Shown: in pieces, positions 16,975 through 25,747 of the stretch
Numbering within the stretch: position 1 is the first letter of the stretch
How the letters are laid out: every line of letters starts with the position of its first letter
Origin: Luteitalea pratensis
Lineage (GTDB): Bacteria > Acidobacteriota > Vicinamibacteria > Vicinamibacterales > Vicinamibacteraceae
Direction: 5' to 3'
DNA length: 64,000 bases
Assembly: GCF_001618865.1 (NCBI RefSeq)
Contig: NZ_CP015136.1
Span: forward strand, 779,001-843,000
Position numbers and translations under genes: made by a program
The notes under the pieces: generated by a model
The model's database searches: none
Seen by the model: the letters and a program-made list of their open reading frames with translations, nothing else
What the model was told of the DNA's origin: nothing

Positions 16975-18189
16975 CTACTCGTTGTCGGCCCGCACCGCGT
17001 CGCGCAGATCGTCGAAGATCCTCGGCATCGCCGCGATCACGCGGTTCCAGTTCGGGATCAGCGGTGCACCGAGCGGGTCGTCCAGGAACTGCTTGCTGGC
17101 GATCTGGATGGCGCGCGCGAAGGCCTCCACGGCAGTCTCCTCGGCGTGGCGGTCGAAGTCGAGGCCGTTCAGCATGGCATCGTGGTGGAAGCGCAGCAGT
17201 GTGTCCTCGGCCGTGCGCACGTATGCGGCCTGCAATGTCCGGAACGTGCCGCTCGACATCACGACGCCCTCGGCGGCAAGTTGCCGAAACAGGGACTTGC
17301 AGATGTCGACGGTCATCTTCATCAGGCCCGTCGTCGGGTCGTTCAGGGACACGGCCTGGTGCTTGTGGTCGTATCGGTCGGCCACGCCGACCTGGCAGAT
17401 ACGACGCAGTGACGTGTTGCGGTAGACCTCTCCGAGCAAGCCGACCTCGAGTCCCCAGTCGCCGGGGATACGGACGGTGCGCACCAGATCCACATCCATC
17501 GCGAACTCGCCGGCCAGCACGTAGCGGAAGCTGTCCATGTACGACAGCAGGGGCTGTGGCCCGAGAATCTTCGACAGGCTGCGAATGAGCGGCGTCATCA
17601 GCAGTCGCGTCACGCGGCCGTGCATCCGATTGCGTCCGACGCGCGGGTAGAAGCCCTTGGCGAACATGTACCCGAGGTTCGGGTTGGTGACCGGGTAGCA
17701 GAGGCGCGCCAGCATCGAGCGGTCGTAGGTGACGATGTCGCTGTCGTGCAGGGCGACGACCTCGACGTCGCTCTCGCCGAGGATGGCGCCGTAGGTCATC
17801 CAGCACGAACGGCCCTTGCCTTGATCCCCGATCGGCAGACCGGTCGCCTGAACCTCACTGTACAGTTGCTGAAGGCGCGGACCATCGTGCCAGACCACGG
17901 TGACGGGCGTCCCGATTCCGTCGAATGCCCTGCGTGCCTGATCGAACTGCGTCCGGTCGGCATGGTCGAGCGAGACCACGATTCGCGTCAGGTACGGCAC
18001 GCGCGCCAACTCGGCAATGATGCGGGGCATCGCCGGCCCCTCGAACTCCGAATAGAGCGCGGGCAGGAGGAGGGCCGTCGGCCTCGTCCGCGCGTGCACG
18101 ACCAGCTCGGCCTCGAGGCGCTCCAAAGCCTCCGGTGTGCCAAGGTTGTGAATCGTGGTGAAGACGCCGACCTGGTAGAAGTCGCTCAC
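16975..18189 (-). CDS. gpgS: Probable glucosyl-3-phosphoglycerate synthase (GT81-like)
   Basis: 404 aa, GTG start at 18189. A nucleotide-sugar glycosyltransferase with the DxD-type motif ALHDSDIVTYDR. The conserved opening FYQVGVFTTIHNLGT, LPALYSEFEGPAM and WGLEVGLLGEVYRN segments resemble bacterial glucosyl-3-phosphoglycerate synthases of about 400 aa. The enzyme would join glucose from an NDP-sugar to 3-phosphoglycerate in the cytosol. The nearby HAD phosphatase supplies the second step. Mannosylglycerate chemistry remains possible. Confidence 0.75.
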   Translation of the reverse strand: MSDFYQVGVFTTIHNLGTPEALERLEAELVVHARTRPTALLLPALYSEFEGPAMPRIIAELARVPYLTRIVVSLDHADRTQFDQARRAFDGIGTPVTVVWHDGPRLQQLYSEVQATGLPIGDQGKGRSCWMTYGAILGESDVEVVALHDSDIVTYDRSMLARLCYPVTNPNLGYMFAKGFYPRVGRNRMHGRVTRLLMTPLIRSLSKILGPQPLLSYMDSFRYVLAGEFAMDVDLVRTVRIPGDWGLEVGLLGEVYRNTSLRRICQVGVADRYDHKHQAVSLNDPTTGLMKMTVDICKSLFRQLAAEGVVMSSGTFRTLQAAYVRTAEDTLLRFHHDAMLNGLDFDRHAEETAVEAFARAIQIASKQFLDDPLGAPLIPNWNRVIAAMPRIFDDLRDAVRADNE

Positions 18190-18258
18190 CCGGGAATCAT
18201 TCGTGCGAGGTCATGGCCCATGCAAGCTCAACACTAGCATGCGGCCGGAGAACCAGAC

Positions 18259-19155
18259 GTGACAGGTACGTTGTTTCTCATTTCTCCCGTGGTCGCTTTC
18301 TCGCTGCTGGCGATTGGTTGCGCGGGAGCGGCGCCGGAAGCCAGCTACGAAGCCAGCGCGCAGGCCAGGGAGTACCCGATCGCTGGTGTCGTACGGGGCG
18401 TCGACAAGGGCGCGCGCCAACTCACCGTGGCGCACGAGGCCATTCCCGGATTGATGGATGGCATGACGATGAGTTTCGCGGTGAAGGAGACGTGGGCCAT
18501 CCAGGTCGCACAGCCAGGCGATCGACTGTCCGCCCTGCTTGTCGTCGACGGCGCGCGTTCGTGGATTCAGGGCATCTCGCTGAGTAAGCCAGCCACGGGC
18601 GCCGACGCCACCGGCAGTGCCGCAAGTGCCACCGACGCCGGCATCGGTCCGGCCGCCGGCACGCCGTTGCCGCCGACGCCACTCCGGGATCAGGCCGGAC
18701 GCGTGGTCACCGCCCGCAGCTTCGCTGGACGCGACATCATCGTCACGTTCATCTACACCAGGTGTCCGCTGCCAGATTTCTGTCCCTTGATGATGCGTCG
18801 CCTCGATGACGTGGCGGCGCGCCTGCGCAAGTCGGGACGACGCGACGACGTGCAGATGGTGGCGATCTCGATCGACCCGGCACACGACACGCCCAGGGTG
18901 CTCGAGGCGTACGGCCGCGCACACATCACCGGCGAGGCGGCGGATCCGTTCCAACGCTGGTCGCTCCTCACCGGCACACCGGAGCAGGTCGGCGAATGGG
19001 CCACCTTCTTTGCGCTGACCTACGAACCGGATGGCAAGGAGATTGCGCACGGCCTGCGTACGGCCGTCGTCGATCGCGAGGGGCGAGTCGTCGGCGTGCT
19101 GCGTGGCAACCAGTGGACGACCGACGAACTCATGCGGCTGCTGCCACCGCGGTAG
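18259..19155 (+). CDS. CusF-like copper domain fused to SCO1/SenC, lipoprotein
   Basis: 298 aa, GTG start at 18259. Lipobox LLAIGC near residue 21. Residues about 38-100 form a CusF-like metal-binding domain (GLMDGMTMSF). After a linker comes a thioredoxin-fold SCO1/SenC domain with FIYTRCPLPDFCPLM, and a downstream His in KEIAHGLRTAVVD. The Cys pair is spaced CxxxxxC rather than CxxxC. It likely delivers copper to a heme-copper oxidase in the periplasm. No oxidase genes adjoin it here. Confidence 0.87.
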   Translation: MTGTLFLISPVVAFSLLAIGCAGAAPEASYEASAQAREYPIAGVVRGVDKGARQLTVAHEAIPGLMDGMTMSFAVKETWAIQVAQPGDRLSALLVVDGARSWIQGISLSKPATGADATGSAASATDAGIGPAAGTPLPPTPLRDQAGRVVTARSFAGRDIIVTFIYTRCPLPDFCPLMMRRLDDVAARLRKSGRRDDVQMVAISIDPAHDTPRVLEAYGRAHITGEAADPFQRWSLLTGTPEQVGEWATFFALTYEPDGKEIAHGLRTAVVDREGRVVGVLRGNQWTTDELMRLLPPR

Positions 19156-19244
19156 CTGACGTTCGCGAGGTCCAAGCGGTAACACTCCGACCAATCGCCG
19201 GGCTCCAGTGTCTAACACCTCCAGACGGCTTCACTGGAGGTTCC

Positions 19245-21260
19245 ATGCATCGTTCTCTCGTGGCTGCGGCCCTCATCGCGGTGTGCGCGATGGTGGGCTA
19301 CGCGGCCGTGCCGCTCGGCGTGTCTCCGCGCATAACCCAGCCGGCTGCGACCGGCAACCAGGCCCCACGTGATCGCCCGGGACAGGCCGCCGCTACGCAG
19401 CGACCGGCGCAACAGGCTGCTGTCGCTACGATCGAAGGCCAGGTACTGGACGCCACGGGGGCGCCGATGACAGGTGCCGTCGTCGACGCCTGGCACGAGG
19501 CCAGCGGCTGGCGCGCGCTGGCGCTGACTGACAAGGAGGGACGTTTCCGCCTGCAGGCCGTGCCTGCTGGCAGCGTCACGATGACCGTGCGGCGTGGCCC
19601 GATCGAGTTCGCGCAGGTAATCCAGGTCGGCACAGGTATGGGTCGGCTTACGCTTCGCGACGCCCGACCCGACGCCAGTGACATGGTCCAGGCTCGGTCC
19701 ATGGCCGGGGCCATGGCGGCCCGGCAGGCGAGTCCGGCGCCCGCAACGAGCGCTCCCATGTACGCCACCGGGAAGGTGTACACCCAGGAGATGCGTTCAA
19801 GGGGCGTGGGTGTGATACCGCCGCCGACGTCGATGGACGCCTACGCGCGCGTCGATCCTTCCGGCTTCCGCCGGGTGGGCGATGCGCCACTGTCTACCTT
19901 CAGCGTCGACGTCGACACGGCGTCCTACACCAACGCGCGCCGGTTCCTGGTGGAGGCTGGACTGCCGCCGGCCGACGCAGTCCGGGTCGAGGAGTGGATC
20001 AACTACTTCCCCTACGCCTATGCCTCGCCGGAGGGGCACGACGCGTTCCGTGTGAACACCCAGCTCACCGCCTGTCCGTGGAACGCGGAGCACCAGCTCC
20101 TGCGGATTGGTGTGCGTGGACGCGAGGTGCCCACGACCAACGCGCCGGCGCGCAACCTCGTCTTCCTGGTGGACGTGTCGGGGTCGATGCTGTCACGCGA
20201 CAAGCTGCCGCTGGTGCGCACCTCGCTGAAGATGCTCGCCGATCAGCTCACGGCGCGCGATCGAATCGCCCTGGTCGTGTATGCCGGGCGTACCGAAACG
20301 GTGCTCCCCTCGACGCCTGGCAATCAGCGCGAGCGGATCCACGGCGCGATTGAGCAACTCGAGGCGGGCGGATCGACCAATGGAGCGGGCGGGATTCAAC
20401 TGGCGTATCAGGCTGCCCGCGAGGGTTTCATCGCGGGTGGCGTCAACCGCGTGGTGCTGGCCACCGACGGCGACTTCAACGTCGGCGTGACCAGCATCGG
20501 CGAGTTGGCGCGCCTCATCGAGAAGGAACGTGAGAGCGGCGTGTTCCTCTCCGTCCTGGGCGTCGGCCGCGGCAACCTGAAGGACACCACGCTGGAGATG
20601 CTGGCCGATCGCGGCAACGGCAACTACGCCTATGTCGACTCGCTGCAGGAGGCACGGCGCGCGCTCGTCGAACAGGTCGGCGCCACCCTCGTGACGATTG
20701 CCAAGGACGTGAAGTTGCAAGTCGAGTTCAACCCCCGCCATGTGGCCGCCTATCGGCTCATCGGCTACGAGAACCGCGCCCTGCGGACCGAGGACTTCGC
20801 CGACGATGCGCGGGATGCCGGCGAGATTGGCGCGGGGCACACGGTGACCGCGCTCTACGAAATCGTGCCGCCCGGGCGCGATGCGCACCTGCCAGGCACG
20901 ACGACCTTGCGATACCAGCAGACGCCGGCGCCCAGGGGCGATGGTGGCGACGAGTTGGCGACGGTCAGCGTGCGCCACAAGCAGCCGGATGGCGGTGCGA
21001 GTGCGTTGCAGGCGCATCGCGTCGCGGCGAAGGTCGTCCAGGCCGACACCGACGCTGCATTTGCCGCAGCCGTCGCCGAGGCGGCGCTGGTGCTTCGCAA
21101 GGATCCGCTCGCCACGCGCGCCTCGCTGGCGTCGGCGACCACGAGGGCCGCGGCGGCCCTGGGTGCAGACAAGGGCGGCTGGCGTGCGGAGTTCGTGCGG
21201 CTGATGCAGCTGGCCGCGAGCCTGCAGGCGCTGGAAGCGTCGCCGACGTCGGAACAGTAG
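19245..21260 (+). CDS. YfbK-type von Willebrand A protein with N-terminal regulatory-like domain
   Basis: About 671 aa from ATG 19245, with the TGGAGG site just upstream. A signal peptide comes first, then a carboxypeptidase-regulatory-like beta domain (IEGQVLDATGAPMTGAVVDA). The YfbK N-terminal domain follows (STFSVDVDTASYTNARRFL), then a vWA domain with MIDAS DVSGSM and TDGDFN, then a C-terminal DUF3520-like region. It is exported. In YfbK-type proteins the vWA domain mediates metal-dependent protein contact. The partner is unknown. Confidence 0.88.
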   Translation: MHRSLVAAALIAVCAMVGYAAVPLGVSPRITQPAATGNQAPRDRPGQAAATQRPAQQAAVATIEGQVLDATGAPMTGAVVDAWHEASGWRALALTDKEGRFRLQAVPAGSVTMTVRRGPIEFAQVIQVGTGMGRLTLRDARPDASDMVQARSMAGAMAARQASPAPATSAPMYATGKVYTQEMRSRGVGVIPPPTSMDAYARVDPSGFRRVGDAPLSTFSVDVDTASYTNARRFLVEAGLPPADAVRVEEWINYFPYAYASPEGHDAFRVNTQLTACPWNAEHQLLRIGVRGREVPTTNAPARNLVFLVDVSGSMLSRDKLPLVRTSLKMLADQLTARDRIALVVYAGRTETVLPSTPGNQRERIHGAIEQLEAGGSTNGAGGIQLAYQAAREGFIAGGVNRVVLATDGDFNVGVTSIGELARLIEKERESGVFLSVLGVGRGNLKDTTLEMLADRGNGNYAYVDSLQEARRALVEQVGATLVTIAKDVKLQVEFNPRHVAAYRLIGYENRALRTEDFADDARDAGEIGAGHTVTALYEIVPPGRDAHLPGTTTLRYQQTPAPRGDGGDELATVSVRHKQPDGGASALQAHRVAAKVVQADTDAAFAAAVAEAALVLRKDPLATRASLASATTRAAAALGADKGGWRAEFVRLMQLAASLQALEASPTSEQ

Positions 21261-21262
21261 CA

Positions 21263-21318
21263 GCTTGATGCTTGATGCTTGATGCTTGATGCCTGGTGCC
21301 TCAGCCCTCAGGCCTCAG
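21263..21318 (+). repeat. Heptamer array drifting from GCTTGAT to GCCTCAG (8 units)
   Basis: Four GCTTGAT units are followed in the same register by GCCTGGT, GCCTCAG, CCCTCAG and GCCTCAG. Sequence drifts while the 7-bp period is kept. It begins two bases after the stop codon of the vWA gene. The 296-bp spacer to the next gene contains only this array, a REP-like palindrome and the GACCTGA array. Confidence 0.85.
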
Positions 21319-21342
21319 GCAGGGCCGGCCGTCCCGATGAAG

Positions 21343-21368
21343 GTAGGGCCGGCTCTCCGAGCCCGGCC
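21343..21368 (+). repeat. GTAG-headed palindrome (REP-like)
   Basis: GTAG is followed by GGCCGG and CTC, a TCC loop, then GAG and CCGGCC with one bulged C. It is intergenic between the vWA and S41 genes. Confidence 0.65.
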
Positions 21369-21403
21369 AAACGTCGCGGCTCAAGTCTCACGTCTCAGGC
21401 AAG

Positions 21404-21452
21404 GACCTGAGACCTGAGACCTGAGACCTGAGACCTGAGACCTGAGACCTGA
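21404..21452 (+). repeat. Heptamer array, unit GACCTGA (7 units)
   Basis: Seven perfect GACCTGA units, preceded and followed by degenerate TCAAGTCTCA-like and GAGACG blocks. It is upstream of the S41 peptidase gene. Confidence 0.92.
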
Positions 21453-21556
21453 GACCCTGGGAACTGAGACGTCTCCAGTCGTGTCTTGAGACGTGAGACC
21501 TGCGACTGTACGAGAATGGGTCGCGCCGCGCCTGACGCCCGGCGCCACCCATACTC

Positions 21557-24500
21557 ATGACCCAGCGTCTGTACTCTTTGACACTCGTGGTCCGTCGTGC
21601 GCTCGGCGCCGTCGCGATCCTCGCCACCATCGTCGCGACCGCATCGCCGGCCGCCGCGATCGATACGACCGATACACGGATGCTGTCGCAGCCGGCCCTC
21701 AGTGCCCGACAGATCGCGTTCATCTACGCCGGCGATCTGTACGTCTGCGACCTCGATGGGCATAACGTCGGTCGCCTCACCAGCGACGAAGGCATCGAGC
21801 GATCGCCGGCCTTCTCGCCCGACGGCACGCAACTGGCGTTCAGTGCCGAATACGACGGCAACGTCGACGTGTACGTGGTGCCCGTTGCCGGTGGCGTACC
21901 GCGGCGCCTCACCTGGCATCCGGGCGCCGACGTGGTCCAGGGCTTCACGCCGGATGGGACGCAGGTCCTGTTCACGTCGCCCCGGGCGGTGTTCACGGGG
22001 CGCTACACGCAGTTGTTCACGGTGCCGGTGAAGGGCGGGGTCGAGGTCGCCCTGCCGATTCCGAACGCGTCGCGTGGCAGCTACAACGCCGACGGCACGC
22101 GCATCGCCTACAACCCGCTCAATCCGGCGCACCTGCAGTGGAAGCGCTATCGCGGCGGTTCGGCAGCCACGATCATCCTGTACGACCCGAAGACGCACGC
22201 CACCGAGAAGATCGCCCAGCCGGCAACGCGCGCCAACGACGTCGACCCGCAGTGGCTCGGCGGCATGCTGTACTTCCGCTCCGATCGTGACGGCGAGTTC
22301 AACCTCCATCGCTTCGATCCGGCCTCGAAGCAGGTGACGCGTCTGACCTCGCACGACGACTTCCCGGTGCTTGGCCTCTCGGTCGCCGCCGGCAGGATCG
22401 CCTACGAGCAGGCCGGCTACCTGCACCTGTTCGACATCGCGTCGAAGCAGGCACGCCGGTTCACCATCGGCATCGGCGCCGACCTCGTCGAGCTGCGGCC
22501 ACGCTACGTGAAGGGACCGGAATGGATTCGCGCGATGTCGGTCTCGCCCTCGGGCGCCCGCATCGCCATGGAGTACCGCGGTGAGATCCTGACCGTGCCG
22601 GCCGAGAAGGGTGATCCCCGCAACATCACCGCCACGACGGCCGTGCACGAACGCGCACCGAAGTGGTCGCCTGACGGCAGGAGCCTCGCCTACTTCTCCG
22701 ATTCGGGAGGCGAGTACGCCCTGCACATCCGCGCCCAGGACGGCAAGGGCGAACCGTCTGTCGTGCGCCTGGCCGGCAGCGGCTTCTACGACGCGCCGGT
22801 GTGGTCCCCCGACAGCCGCCACATCGCGTTGCGCGACAACGGCCGCACGCTCTACGTGCTCACTGTTGCGACCGGCACGATCAGCAAGGTCGTGACCGAG
22901 CCCGTCTATCGTCCCGGTGCGTTCTCGGACACGACCTGCAGCTGGTCGCCCGACAGCAAGTGGCTCGCCTACACGACGACCAGTCGCGCGCAGATCCAGT
23001 CGGCACGCGTCTGGTCGGTCGACACGCAGGCGTCGTTCCCGGTGACCGATGGCCTCAGTGACGTAAGTGAGCCGGTGTTCGATCGCAACGGCAAATACCT
23101 CTACCTGTTCGGCTCCACTGACGCCGGTCCCGTGCGCGACTGGTTCTCCCAGGCCAACGCCGACATGCGCTCGACGAGCGCCATCTACCTGGTGGTGCTC
23201 AAGAAGGGCGAGGTCTCGCCGCTGGCCAGGGAAAGCGACGAAGAGAAGGCCGAGGGCGGAGGAAAGGGCGAAAAGAACGAAAAGGGCGAAAAGGACGAAA
23301 AGGGCGAAAAGGAGACCGGCGGCGACGCGGCGACGTCGACTCCGGCCGCGACGGTGATCGACACCGACGGGCTCGGCGCCCGGGTCGTGGCGCTGCCCGT
23401 GCCGCCCGGCGACTATTCCGGCCTGCAGAGCGGTGAGACCGGCAAGCTGTTCTATCTGCGATCGGCCGACGGCAAGTCCTCGCTGCAGCAATTCGATCTC
23501 AAGACCCGCAAGGTCGAGACGTGGGTGCCCGCTGCCGACGCCTTCATCGTCACCGCCGACGCGAAGAAGTTGCTGTACCGGAATGGCACGGCCTTCCACG
23601 TGGTCGTGACGTCGAAGAAGGCCGATGGCACCGAGGGCAAGGTGAACGTCGACGCGTTGCAGGTGCGCGTCGATCCGCAGGCCGAATGGCCGCAGATCTT
23701 CGACGAGGCCTGGCGCATCAATCGCGACTATTTCTATGCCGCCAATTACCACGGCCGCGACTGGCCGGCGATGAAGAAGAAGTACGCGCAGTTCCTGCCC
23801 CACCTGGCGCACCGCACCGACCTCGCACGCGTCATCCAGTGGATGGCGAGCGAACTCGCGGTCGGTCACTCGTACGGCGGCGGCGGCGACGTGCGCCGCA
23901 AGCCCGGGATCGTGCCCGGTGGCCTGCTCGGGGCCGACTATGAAGTGGTGAGCGATCGCTATCGCATTCGCAAGGTGTACGGCGGCCTGAACTGGACGCC
24001 AACCCTGCGCGCACCGCTCACCGAACCCGGCGTCGACGTGCAGGCCGGCGAGTACCTGCTGGCGGTCGACGGGGTCGATCTCCGCGCTTCCACGACCAAC
24101 CTGCATGCGCCGTTCGAGAACACCGCCGGCAAGCTCGTGGAGCTGACCGTCGGCGCCAACGCCGACGGGGCCGGATCACGCACCGTCAAGGTGGTGCCCA
24201 TCGAGAGCGAGGCGGCACTCCGCAATCGCGACTGGGTGGAGGGCAACCTGCGCAAGGTGACCGAGGCCACCAGGGGACGCGTCGCGTACGTGTACGTGCC
24301 CAACACCGCCGGGCTCGGCCACGAGTATTTCAAGCGCTACTTCTACCCGCAGACCGGCCGCGACGCGGTCATCGTCGACGAGCGCTTCAACGGCGGCGGC
24401 CAGGTTGCCGACTACTACATCGATCTCCTGCGCCGTCCGCTCGTCAGCTACTGGGCGACACGGCATGGCGATCCGATCCGGACGCCGGCCGCGGCGATTC

Positions 24501-24871
24501 TCGGTCCGAAGGTGATGATCACCGACGAGACCGCCGGCTCGGGTGGGGACCTGCTGCCCTGGATGTTCCGCAAGTTCCAGCTCGGACCCATTGTCGGCAA
24601 GCGCACGTGGGGCGGCCTCGTGGGGATCCTCGGCTACCCGGTGCTGATGGATGGCGGTAACGTGACCGCTCCCAACCTCGCGATCTTCACCGACGAGGGC
24701 TGGGTCGTGGAGAACGAGGGCGTGGCGCCGGACATCGAGGTGGAGCAGACACCCGCCGACGTCATCGCCGGCAAGGATCCGCAACTCGAACGCGCGATCG
24801 CGGCAGCGCTCGACGCCCTGGCGAAGAATCCCGTCAAGACACCCGTGCGTCCGAAGGATCCGGTCAGGTAA
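21557..24871 (+). CDS. Exported tricorn-like S41 peptidase
   Basis: 1104 aa with a signal peptide (ends near SPAAAID). The N-terminal half holds PD40/beta-propeller repeats (SPAFSPDGTQLAFSA, APKWSPDGRSLAYFS). A helical tricorn core with VGHSYGGGGD, a PDZ-like segment and the S41 catalytic domain follow. The nucleophile Ser is near residue 995 in DETAGSGGDLLPW, and ENEGVAPDIEV lies near the end. The propeller probably filters unfolded peptides for cleavage in the periplasm. A Lys/Glu-rich insert at about residues 566-590 is encoded by nonamer repeats. Confidence 0.92.
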   Translation: MTQRLYSLTLVVRRALGAVAILATIVATASPAAAIDTTDTRMLSQPALSARQIAFIYAGDLYVCDLDGHNVGRLTSDEGIERSPAFSPDGTQLAFSAEYDGNVDVYVVPVAGGVPRRLTWHPGADVVQGFTPDGTQVLFTSPRAVFTGRYTQLFTVPVKGGVEVALPIPNASRGSYNADGTRIAYNPLNPAHLQWKRYRGGSAATIILYDPKTHATEKIAQPATRANDVDPQWLGGMLYFRSDRDGEFNLHRFDPASKQVTRLTSHDDFPVLGLSVAAGRIAYEQAGYLHLFDIASKQARRFTIGIGADLVELRPRYVKGPEWIRAMSVSPSGARIAMEYRGEILTVPAEKGDPRNITATTAVHERAPKWSPDGRSLAYFSDSGGEYALHIRAQDGKGEPSVVRLAGSGFYDAPVWSPDSRHIALRDNGRTLYVLTVATGTISKVVTEPVYRPGAFSDTTCSWSPDSKWLAYTTTSRAQIQSARVWSVDTQASFPVTDGLSDVSEPVFDRNGKYLYLFGSTDAGPVRDWFSQANADMRSTSAIYLVVLKKGEVSPLARESDEEKAEGGGKGEKNEKGEKDEKGEKETGGDAATSTPAATVIDTDGLGARVVALPVPPGDYSGLQSGETGKLFYLRSADGKSSLQQFDLKTRKVETWVPAADAFIVTADAKKLLYRNGTAFHVVVTSKKADGTEGKVNVDALQVRVDPQAEWPQIFDEAWRINRDYFYAANYHGRDWPAMKKKYAQFLPHLAHRTDLARVIQWMASELAVGHSYGGGGDVRRKPGIVPGGLLGADYEVVSDRYRIRKVYGGLNWTPTLRAPLTEPGVDVQAGEYLLAVDGVDLRASTTNLHAPFENTAGKLVELTVGANADGAGSRTVKVVPIESEAALRNRDWVEGNLRKVTEATRGRVAYVYVPNTAGLGHEYFKRYFYPQTGRDAVIVDERFNGGGQVADYYIDLLRRPLVSYWATRHGDPIRTPAAAILGPKVMITDETAGSGGDLLPWMFRKFQLGPIVGKRTWGGLVGILGYPVLMDGGNVTAPNLAIFTDEGWVVENEGVAPDIEVEQTPADVIAGKDPQLERAIAAALDALAKNPVKTPVRPKDPVR
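23266..23310 (+). repeat. In-frame nonamer array, unit GGGCGAAAA (5 units) inside the S41 gene
   Basis: Units GGGCGAAAA, GAACGAAAA, GGGCGAAAA, GGACGAAAA, GGGCGAAAA. Nine bases keep the frame and encode a Gly/Lys/Glu/Asp/Asn low-complexity linker. The same unit forms the tail of the 2811-3890 gene. Confidence 0.9.
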
Positions 24872-24890
24872 GGGAGTGCTTCCGTGTCGA

Positions 24891-25538
24891 TCAACGGACG
24901 CGCAGGGCGACAACGGTCATGTCGTCCGCGCGACCGTGCCTGGCGGAGAGATCGAGCAGCGTCCCCGGCAGGTCGGTGAAGTCGCCGAGTCTGGCAGACA
25001 TGACCGTGCGGTGGACGATGGTGAGCGGCAGGGGCGTCCACGCCCCGTCGCTCATGAGCAGCAGCGTGTCGTGAGGCTCGAGTGGTTCGTGGATCGGCAA
25101 CGGCTCGGCCTCCCCGCTCCCGAGACGCCGGGACGGCTGCTCGGTCAGCATCCGACATCCGTGCTCGTTCACGAGGTAGGCACGCGAGTCACCGGCGTAG
25201 GCGCCAAGCAACCGCTGTTCGACCACGGCGACGCCGACAAACGTCGACTGCACCCCTCCGGCCATCGCCGCGTCGGTGGTGCGGATCCACTGGCTCCAGG
25301 CGGGGAAGCGCTCAATCTGCAGGGTGCCGCCCTCGACCTGGCGCGCGAACAGCCGCAGCACGTGCGCGGCGCAGTGCTGCGCATTGCCGGCGCCGTCGCA
25401 CAGTGCGGCGACCGTCGACGTGGGACGCCAGATCCAAAAGGCGTCTTCGTTGGCGCCACCGCCGTCCCGGGGGCGTGTCCCCGCGTAGCACTCGACCTTC
25501 ACACCTGTTTCATCGGCAAATGCCCGTGACGGCTCCAC
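24891..25538 (-). CDS. Stand-alone PP2C-type protein phosphatase
   Basis: 215 aa. PP2C metal and catalytic motifs are in order: ANEDAFW, ALCDGAGN, GAYAGDSRAYLV, LLMSDGAW and GRADDMTVVALRV. It is cytosolic, removes phosphate from Ser/Thr (Mn/Mg-dependent), and has no sensor or membrane domain. It is somewhat shorter than the usual 240 aa. It converges on the S41 gene with an 18-bp gap. No partner kinase is in the window. Confidence 0.85.
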   Translation of the reverse strand: MEPSRAFADETGVKVECYAGTRPRDGGGANEDAFWIWRPTSTVAALCDGAGNAQHCAAHVLRLFARQVEGGTLQIERFPAWSQWIRTTDAAMAGGVQSTFVGVAVVEQRLLGAYAGDSRAYLVNEHGCRMLTEQPSRRLGSGEAEPLPIHEPLEPHDTLLLMSDGAWTPLPLTIVHRTVMSARLGDFTDLPGTLLDLSARHGRADDMTVVALRVR

Positions 25539-25702
25539 GGCAGACGCCGGTCGTTGTCAGGGGTTCCGCTCGACGTTGCCCGAGTCGTGTCCCGATCATC
25601 CCCGCTCCTTGCGGCCGCCGCGGGCGACACGTCCGTTTTCACCCGGTCCTTGCGGCGCCGGGAGGAAACGTGCGGTGCCGGCGCGCAGTATAGCTTTGAC
25701 AG

Positions 25703-25733
25703 GCCACGGACCCCCGTGGCGAAATAGCGCCAC
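25703..25733 (+). promoter_or_regulatory. Two mutually exclusive hairpins before the ribosome-binding site
   Basis: GCCACGG (25703-25709) pairs with CCGTGGC (25714-25720). GTGGCG (25716-25721) can instead pair with CGCCAC (25728-25733). The two share the same GTGGC bases and lie just before CTGGAG and the ATG at 25748. This layout could act as a leader switch, but no ligand or protein is known. The rest of the 209-bp spacer shows no clear feature. Confidence 0.4.
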
Positions 25734-25747
25734 TTCTGGAGTCGATC

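Noticed and set aside
21395-24106. Open frame of 903 codons antisense to the S41 gene
   Set aside because: It mirrors the S41 gene in a GC-rich genome, where antisense frames stay open by third-position bias. Its protein has no recognisable domain, and the S41 frame is clearly real.
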